Shown here piece after piece: positions 23,037-28,675 of a DNA stretch of 28,675 bases. Position 1 is the first letter of the stretch. Every line of letters begins with the position of its first letter. The position numbers and the translations under genes were made by a program. The notes below the pieces were generated by a model. It did not search any database. It was given only the letters and a program-made list of their open reading frames with translations, and was not told the origin of the DNA. Origin of the DNA: Candidatus Aminicenantes bacterium UBA2199 (GTDB lineage Bacteria; Acidobacteriota; Aminicenantia; UBA2199); contig DCVB01000001.1 in the NCBI GenBank assembly GCA_002327965.1, positions 1 through 28,675 on the forward strand, written 5' to 3'.

Positions 23037-23069
23037 AAAAAAAGACGCGGGAGCCGATCGCGGCTCCCG
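23037..23069 (-). terminator. Intrinsic terminator of the lipoprotein gene
   Basis: A 9-bp perfect stem (CGGGAGCCG with CGGCTCCCG, 23048-23069) and a 4-base loop. A run of seven T on the minus strand (23043-23037) follows shortly after. It lies 34 bases past the lipoprotein stop and before the peptidase start. Confidence 0.88.
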
Positions 23070-23103
23070 TGCCTGGGGCTGGGCGAAAAAGACCGCCGGG
23101 CGC

Positions 23104-23799
23104 TTACTGCTCCGGCGAGGCTTCGCCTTGGGTCCGGATGAACAGAATGATGTAGCGGTTGGAATGGACCTTTTCGGTCACGGGGTTGATCAGCTCATAT
23201 TTTCTCAGCGTGAACACGTATTCCCTCTCGCCGTCGGCGCCGTCGACCATGACGTTCGCTTTGGTGGTCACGGTCTTGCCGGCCAGCAGTTCCTGGTTCT
23301 GGTCGATGTTGGTGGACAAGGCGATCATTTTCTTTTCGTTCTCCACCTGGGTCTTGATCTGGGTATAATTGGCCTGGTCGCGCCTGTAGTTGGCGGTCTC
23401 GGTCTCGAACTCGATCTGCATGGCATCGATCTCTTTCTGAACCTCGGACTTGGCCCGGCTGCCGCGGGTTTCGCTCAGCTTGGTTTTCAACTGGTCCAGC
23501 GCGTCCTTCTTGTCCCTGACCAGAAGGATCTGGTCATCCTTCTTTTTCTTGGCGGCGGCCAGTTGTTCGACCATCTTGGGCAGGGTGAAGTCCACGACGA
23601 CCGGCTCTTCGCTGGACACGATCTTCCAGGACTTGAATTCCACCGCGAAGGGTTCGGCGGCCATGGCGGCCATGGTGTCCCGGTCCTTGGCCTTCATGGC
23701 CTGGAAATATTTGGAGATCGTGATCTCCTCGGGTTTTTGGCAGGACGTGGTGATGACGACAAGCAACAGTAAGGCGAAAAGAACGAATACTTTTTTCAT
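23104..23799 (-). CDS. Putative lipoprotein with coiled-coil domain
   Basis: A 231-residue protein of unknown function. An N-terminal signal (KKVFVLFALLLLVVITTSC) ends in a cysteine at residue 20 that fits a lipobox, although TTSC is a weak match. A charged, probably coiled-coil segment runs from about residue 75 to 165 (QLAAAKKKKDDQILLVRDKK, LSETRGSRAKSEVQKEIDAM). A beta-rich end follows (VTTKANVMVDGADGEREYVF, NRYIILFIRTQGE). The segment ISKYFQAMKAKDRDTMAAMA near the N-terminus resembles the front helix of NTF2-like or DUF lipoproteins. AGGAGG six bases before the ATG supports the start. It has its own promoter and terminator, so it is probably monocistronic. The promoter spacer contains a long T run. 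Confidence 0.78.
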   Translation of the reverse strand: MKKVFVLFALLLLVVITTSCQKPEEITISKYFQAMKAKDRDTMAAMAAEPFAVEFKSWKIVSSEEPVVVDFTLPKMVEQLAAAKKKKDDQILLVRDKKDALDQLKTKLSETRGSRAKSEVQKEIDAMQIEFETETANYRRDQANYTQIKTQVENEKKMIALSTNIDQNQELLAGKTVTTKANVMVDGADGEREYVFTLRKYELINPVTEKVHSNRYIILFIRTQGEASPEQ

Positions 23800-23923
23800 C
23801 GGGTTCCTCCTAAAAAAATTGTGAATGGCCATGCCGCCCGGCGATGGCGGGAATGCCGGAGGCGCGAACCCCCTTTCCGCGCGATTCTGGAGTTCCTGAC
23901 AGCGGTTTGCCCATTCGTACCGG

Positions 23924-23952
23924 ATTATAAGCAAGCAAAAAAAAAAAATCAA
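23924..23952 (-). promoter_or_regulatory. Promoter of the lipoprotein gene with a homopolymer spacer
   Basis: On the minus strand: TTGATT (23952-23947), a 17-base spacer and perfect TATAAT (23929-23924). A run of 12 T (23948-23937) covers the last two bases of the -35 and ten bases of the spacer, so run length sets the spacing. The untranslated leader to 23799 is about 115 bases, with no further gene in it. Confidence 0.75.
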
Positions 23953-24001
23953 GACCCATCGGCATTTTAAATCAACCGCCAGGGAGATGGACGCCGGCCG
24001 G

Positions 24002-24940
24002 CTAGTTGTCCAGGATGAAGTCCCAGGGATTGACCGGCTTTTCGTAGTAGCGGACCTCGTAATGCAGGTGCGGCCCGTTGCTCCTGCCCGTGGTGCCGAC
24101 ATAGCCGATCACGTCGAAACGCTTGACGCGTTGTCCTTCCTTGACATTGTAGCCGGAGAGGTGGCCGTAGCGCGTGACAAAGCCGAACCCGTGGTCCAGG
24201 ATGATCATTTTGCCGTAGTAATCCCGCGTCTCGGCCACCAGGACGATGCCGTCGGCGGGAGCGATGATCTTGTTGCCCAGCTGGGTGGCGATGTCGATGG
24301 CGCCGTGGAACTCATTGCGGCCGGTGAAGGGATGGATGCGGTTGCCGAAAGATCCGGAGATATAACCGCGCGTGGGCCAGATGGCGGGGGTGGAGGCCAG
24401 GCGCAGCTTCTGCTGGTTGACGTATTTTTCGACCGTCTTGAGCGAGTCTTCGATCTTGACGGCCTTTTCGCGGACGTCGGTTGTCGACGGCAGCGGGTTC
24501 TTCAGCGGCGGAGCGCCGGGAAGAACGGCCGCCGGGGACGAAAAATCGCCGTTGCCGTCGATGCTGGTATCGGGACCGCCGATGCCGACTTCGCGCAGGG
24601 CCAGGGGCGAGGTCAGGCCGGTGGCCACCATGATCCTTTCCTTGTAGATCTCCATCTGCCTGAGGCGCCCGTTCAACACCTCGATGGTGGATGACAACTC
24701 GCTGATCTTTTCCCGCTTGCCCTTGGCGTCAAGCTCCAGGCGCCTCATTTTCTGCTCATCCAGGGTCGTGGTCAAATAAGAGAACAGGATGAAGCCGAAG
24801 AACACGATCAGGAAAAAAGATCCCAGCAGGGCATTGCGGATCAGCTTGGAGGAGACGGTGAATTCCCTGTTGGTGGCCGTGGCGTCGGAAACGACGATGA
24901 CCGAGTATTTGCGGGCTTTCTTGTCTTTCTTTGCTGTCAT
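24002..24940 (-). CDS. M23-family (LytM-type) membrane-anchored peptidase
   Basis: A 312-residue bitopic protein. A short cytoplasmic basic tail is followed by a membrane helix (about 36-56), a coiled coil (about 62-105) and a linker. The LytM domain (about 188-308) begins WPTRGYISGSFGNRIHPFTG. The zinc ligands and catalytic residues of M23 are present: H212 and D216 (FHGAIDI), H260 (RYGHLSGY) and H291-x-H293 (GPHLHYEV). It should therefore be an active peptidoglycan endopeptidase, unlike EnvC/NlpD-type activators that lose these residues. The gene has its own consensus promoter and follows the B12-binding gene at 61 bases. Such coiled-coil M23 proteins act in cell elongation or separation. 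Confidence 0.93.
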   Translation of the reverse strand: MTAKKDKKARKYSVIVVSDATATNREFTVSSKLIRNALLGSFFLIVFFGFILFSYLTTTLDEQKMRRLELDAKGKREKISELSSTIEVLNGRLRQMEIYKERIMVATGLTSPLALREVGIGGPDTSIDGNGDFSSPAAVLPGAPPLKNPLPSTTDVREKAVKIEDSLKTVEKYVNQQKLRLASTPAIWPTRGYISGSFGNRIHPFTGRNEFHGAIDIATQLGNKIIAPADGIVLVAETRDYYGKMIILDHGFGFVTRYGHLSGYNVKEGQRVKRFDVIGYVGTTGRSNGPHLHYEVRYYEKPVNPWDFILDN

Positions 24941-24960
24941 GTTCCCGTCCCGGGCATATG

Positions 24961-24989
24961 ATTATAAAACAGCGGCGGCGCCTTGTCAA
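24961..24989 (-). promoter_or_regulatory. Consensus sigma70 promoter for the M23 peptidase gene
   Basis: On the minus strand a perfect TTGACA (24989-24984), a 17-base spacer and a perfect TATAAT (24966-24961). Transcription would begin about 14 bases before the ATG at 24940. Confidence 0.9.
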
Positions 24990-25001
24990 CCATGGTTCAC
25001 C

Positions 25002-25391
25002 TCAGCCGGCGATCTCCCGCACCTTGCCCGCGATGCGTTCCAGCGGCGTGCCGGGAGGGAAGACCTCGCGGATGCCGATCTTCATCAGCTCGGGCATGTC
25101 GGCGGCGGGGATGATGCCGCCCAGGAACATCGGCGGCGGCTGGATCTCCTTTTCCTTGTAAACGGTCATGATCTTGCGGCACAGCTGGATGTGGGCCCCG
25201 GAAAGGATGCTCAGGCCCACGACGGAAACGTCCTCCTGGATCGCCGTGTTGACGATCGTTTCCGGAGACTGGCGCAGGCCGGTGTAGATGACCTCCATGC
25301 CGGCGTCGCGAAGATACTTGGCTACGATCTTGGCGCCGCGGTCATGCCCGTCCAGGCCGGGCTTGGCGATCAACACCTTAATCCTGTGCAT
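25002..25391 (-). CDS. Stand-alone cobalamin-binding subunit (methylmalonyl-CoA mutase C-terminal type)
   Basis: A 129-residue B12-binding protein with Rossmann-like fold. The DxHxxG motif (D14-G-H16-D-R-G19, in KPGLDGHDRGAKIVAKYL) supplies the histidine that coordinates cobalt from below. SILSGAH and FLGGIIP form the other nucleotide-tail contacts. Its length equals the small domain of methylmalonyl-CoA mutase when encoded separately from the substrate-binding subunit, as in Archaea and several anaerobic bacteria. The catalytic subunit and the MeaB-type chaperone are not in the window, so it could serve another acyl-CoA mutase such as an isobutyryl- or ethylmalonyl-type enzyme. ATG at 25391 is preferred over an upstream TTG at 25412; no ribosome-binding site is seen. 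Confidence 0.9.
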   Translation of the reverse strand: MHRIKVLIAKPGLDGHDRGAKIVAKYLRDAGMEVIYTGLRQSPETIVNTAIQEDVSVVGLSILSGAHIQLCRKIMTVYKEKEIQPPPMFLGGIIPAADMPELMKIGIREVFPPGTPLERIAGKVREIAG

Positions 25392-25400
25392 GATATGTTC

Positions 25401-25429
25401 ATTTTCACCCAAAAAAATTAAAATGTCAA
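25401..25429 (-). promoter_or_regulatory. Putative promoter for the B12-binding protein gene
   Basis: On the minus strand a perfect TTGACA (25429-25424), a 17-base spacer and GAAAAT (25406-25401). Initiation would fall within about five bases of the ATG, so the message would be almost leaderless. It lies back to back with the promoter of the receiver-domain gene. Confidence 0.6.
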
Positions 25430-25438
25430 TAATTTATC

Positions 25439-25466
25439 TTGACATTACGGATGAAAAAATGATAAA
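25439..25466 (+). promoter_or_regulatory. Putative promoter for the receiver-domain gene and valS
   Basis: A perfect TTGACA at 25439-25444, a 16-base spacer and GATAAA at 25461-25466, about 36 bases before the start at 25503. The two divergent -35 elements are nine bases apart. Confidence 0.65.
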
Positions 25467-25502
25467 GAGTAGCGTAGATGGGTAATTTCGAGGAGGGCCA
25501 GC

Positions 25503-26867
25503 ATGAGTAAAAAAGTGATTGTCCTGGCGGACAACAGTTATACGATCCGCCGGATTGTCGAGCTGTCGTTCTCGGAAATCGAAAACATCGAAGTACGCAG
25601 CTTCGAGAGCGGTTCCGGCATCAAGGACAAGCTGCAGCAGCTGGCTCCCGCCGTGGTGATCGTGGACGTCAAACTGCCCGAACTCAACGGCTATGACGTA
25701 TGCCGCTTCATCAACGAGACACCGTCCCTCAAGAATTGCCGGGTCTTCCTGATGAAAGGCAGCTTCGAACCCGTCGACAATGAGATGATCAAGAACCTCA
25801 AGTACGAAGACATCATCACCAAGCCTTTCGATTCCAACGCCCTGGTCGCAGCGGTCATGAAGATCGTCCAGCGGGAGGAGCCGGGAGCGACGGCCGGCCT
25901 CCCCGGCGAGGGCCCGACGACCTTTCCCGAAGATTTCCCCGAGATCGAGACCGAGATGCCCGAAAGCGAGGACATCAGTTTTTCCGATATCCGCAGCGAG
26001 ATGGAAGCGCCGCTGGTTTTCGAGCGTCCGGCCGCTGCCGCCGCGCCCGAGCGCGACGAGATCCTCCCCTCCGAGGAGATCACCCAGGGGACGCAGCCGC
26101 CCAAGGATAACCTGCTGCCCCAGGAGACGGAGGAGCCGCTCAAGAATCCCTTTGAAGAGGAGCCGCCTTTCGAGGAGATCAGCGCCGCCCCTCCGGCGAC
26201 CAAGCCCTCCGCCCCGCTCGAATACGAGCTGGAACCGCCGGCGCCCGCCGCTGCCGCGGCCGTGGCCGCGGAGGCACGCGACGTTTCCGATGAATTTCAC
26301 GAACGCTTTCTCGAGATCGCCAGCGAGGATGCGCCCGATGACCTGCTCACGGCGGCGCCGGAAGCCCCGGTGGCGGACGAAGCCGACAGCCAGGAATTCC
26401 CCGGCGACTTAAAGGACGCTGAGCCGGCCGCCGGGGAGAAGCTCTCCCTGGAGTTCGAGCAGACCGACATGGGGTCCCCGGCCGAGACCCGGTACGCCGA
26501 TCCGGGCAAGGCCGATTTGTTCGCCCCGGCGCCAAAGATCGAATTGGACGGCGGACCGGGATCGCCGAAAGCGGACTCCGCGCCGAAGGAAAGTTCCGGC
26601 GATCGCGCCCGGCTGGATGTGCTTTCACCCCAGGACGAGCTGGCCCGGCTGAGCCACCTGGCCAAGCGCGAGGCCAGGCATGAGCCCGAGATCCGGGCGG
26701 CCGTCGATCGTGCCGCGGAGCGCGTTGCCTTGACCGACAGGCAGGAGGACCGGCTCAACCAGACCATCAAGGAACTGCTCTGGGAGATCGTCCCGCCCCT
26801 GGCCGAGAAGATCATCAAGGAAGAAATCGACAAGATCAAGTCCGATCTGAACGACAGCGGCCTTTAA
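25503..26867 (+). CDS. Response-regulator receiver protein with long acidic linker and helical C-terminus
   Basis: A 454-residue protein. The receiver domain (1 to about 125) has acidic Asp10, phospho-acceptor Asp55 (VVIVDVKLPELNGYDVC) and the conserved Lys in ITKPFDS. The residue after strand 4 is not a plain Thr/Ser (VFLMKGSFEP), so signalling geometry may differ. Residues 126 to about 395 are a low-complexity linker rich in Glu, Pro and Ala, likely disordered. The final 60 residues are helical (LTDRQEDRLNQTIKELLWEI, then VPPLAEKIIKEEIDKIK) and resemble the C-terminal helices of PopZ-like polar scaffolds. No DNA-binding output domain exists. AGGAGGG seven to eight bases upstream marks the start. 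A role in protein recruitment or polarity is inferred. Confidence 0.85.
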   Translation: MSKKVIVLADNSYTIRRIVELSFSEIENIEVRSFESGSGIKDKLQQLAPAVVIVDVKLPELNGYDVCRFINETPSLKNCRVFLMKGSFEPVDNEMIKNLKYEDIITKPFDSNALVAAVMKIVQREEPGATAGLPGEGPTTFPEDFPEIETEMPESEDISFSDIRSEMEAPLVFERPAAAAAPERDEILPSEEITQGTQPPKDNLLPQETEEPLKNPFEEEPPFEEISAAPPATKPSAPLEYELEPPAPAAAAAVAAEARDVSDEFHERFLEIASEDAPDDLLTAAPEAPVADEADSQEFPGDLKDAEPAAGEKLSLEFEQTDMGSPAETRYADPGKADLFAPAPKIELDGGPGSPKADSAPKESSGDRARLDVLSPQDELARLSHLAKREARHEPEIRAAVDRAAERVALTDRQEDRLNQTIKELLWEIVPPLAEKIIKEEIDKIKSDLNDSGL

Positions 26868-26888
26868 TTTTTCGCCTGGAGTCCCGAC

Positions 26889-28675
<1,787 letters not shown>

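Noticed and set aside
20950..23772. A 940-codon plus-strand open frame opposite the S9 peptidase
   Set aside because: Shadow frame; the catalytic triad and propeller are on the minus strand, with start signals.

Overview
The window is GC-rich (about 60% by eye) bacterial chromosome, densely coded with conventional Shine-Dalgarno sites and sigma70-type promoters. CsgG, AlgI/AlgX-type proteins, a lipoprotein and an AMIN-amidase point to a diderm envelope. A two-component-type beta-propeller joined to a Ser/Thr kinase, an S9 peptidase and a stand-alone B12-binding subunit would fit Acidobacteriota or Candidatus Aminicenantes. That placement is an inference from gene content; no marker here proves it.

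Layout. 1-2233: ECF sigma factor (cut by the left edge), zinc-type anti-sigma factor and two Spy/CpxP-like metal-sensor proteins, closed by a strong terminator; this reads as an envelope metal-stress module. 2237-5826: a CorA-like channel and an unusually long GlmS. 5813-15192 (minus strand): tRNA-Val, tRNA-Asp and tmRNA behind one strong promoter, then amidase, GerMN protein, membrane heterodisulfide-reductase-like Fe-S protein, GT-C-like membrane protein, MBOAT acyltransferase and AlgX-like protein, all closely spaced in one direction. 15276-17174 (minus): CsgG-like protein and a radical SAM/SPASM-like enzyme. 17315-20734 (plus): a 67-residue orphan protein and a large propeller-Ser/Thr kinase receptor. 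20732-20943: a degenerate inverted repeat array between convergent genes. 20941-25391 (minus): S9 peptidase, coiled-coil lipoprotein, M23 peptidase and B12-binding protein. 25503-28675 (plus): a receiver-domain protein with a long acidic linker, then valS (cut by the right edge).

How they fit together. Much of the window concerns the envelope: amidase, GerMN and M23 proteins for peptidoglycan; AlgI/AlgX-like proteins for O-acetylation of a surface glycan; CsgG, lipoprotein and S9 peptidase at the periphery; and two sensing modules (sigma/anti-sigma/metal sensor, and propeller/kinase). The most novel candidate is the locus at about 16050-19350. There a SPASM-like radical SAM enzyme diverges from a 67-residue protein with a cysteine-containing tail, followed by a 14-repeat propeller kinase. 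Part of this segment is visibly AT-richer than its surroundings. Other points of note are the 841-residue GlmS with two insertions, a tmRNA with a short tag and an amidase start only 21 bases beyond its 3' end, a promoter with a homopolymer spacer that could vary in phase, and a repeat array whose two ends supply the stop codons of both flanking genes.
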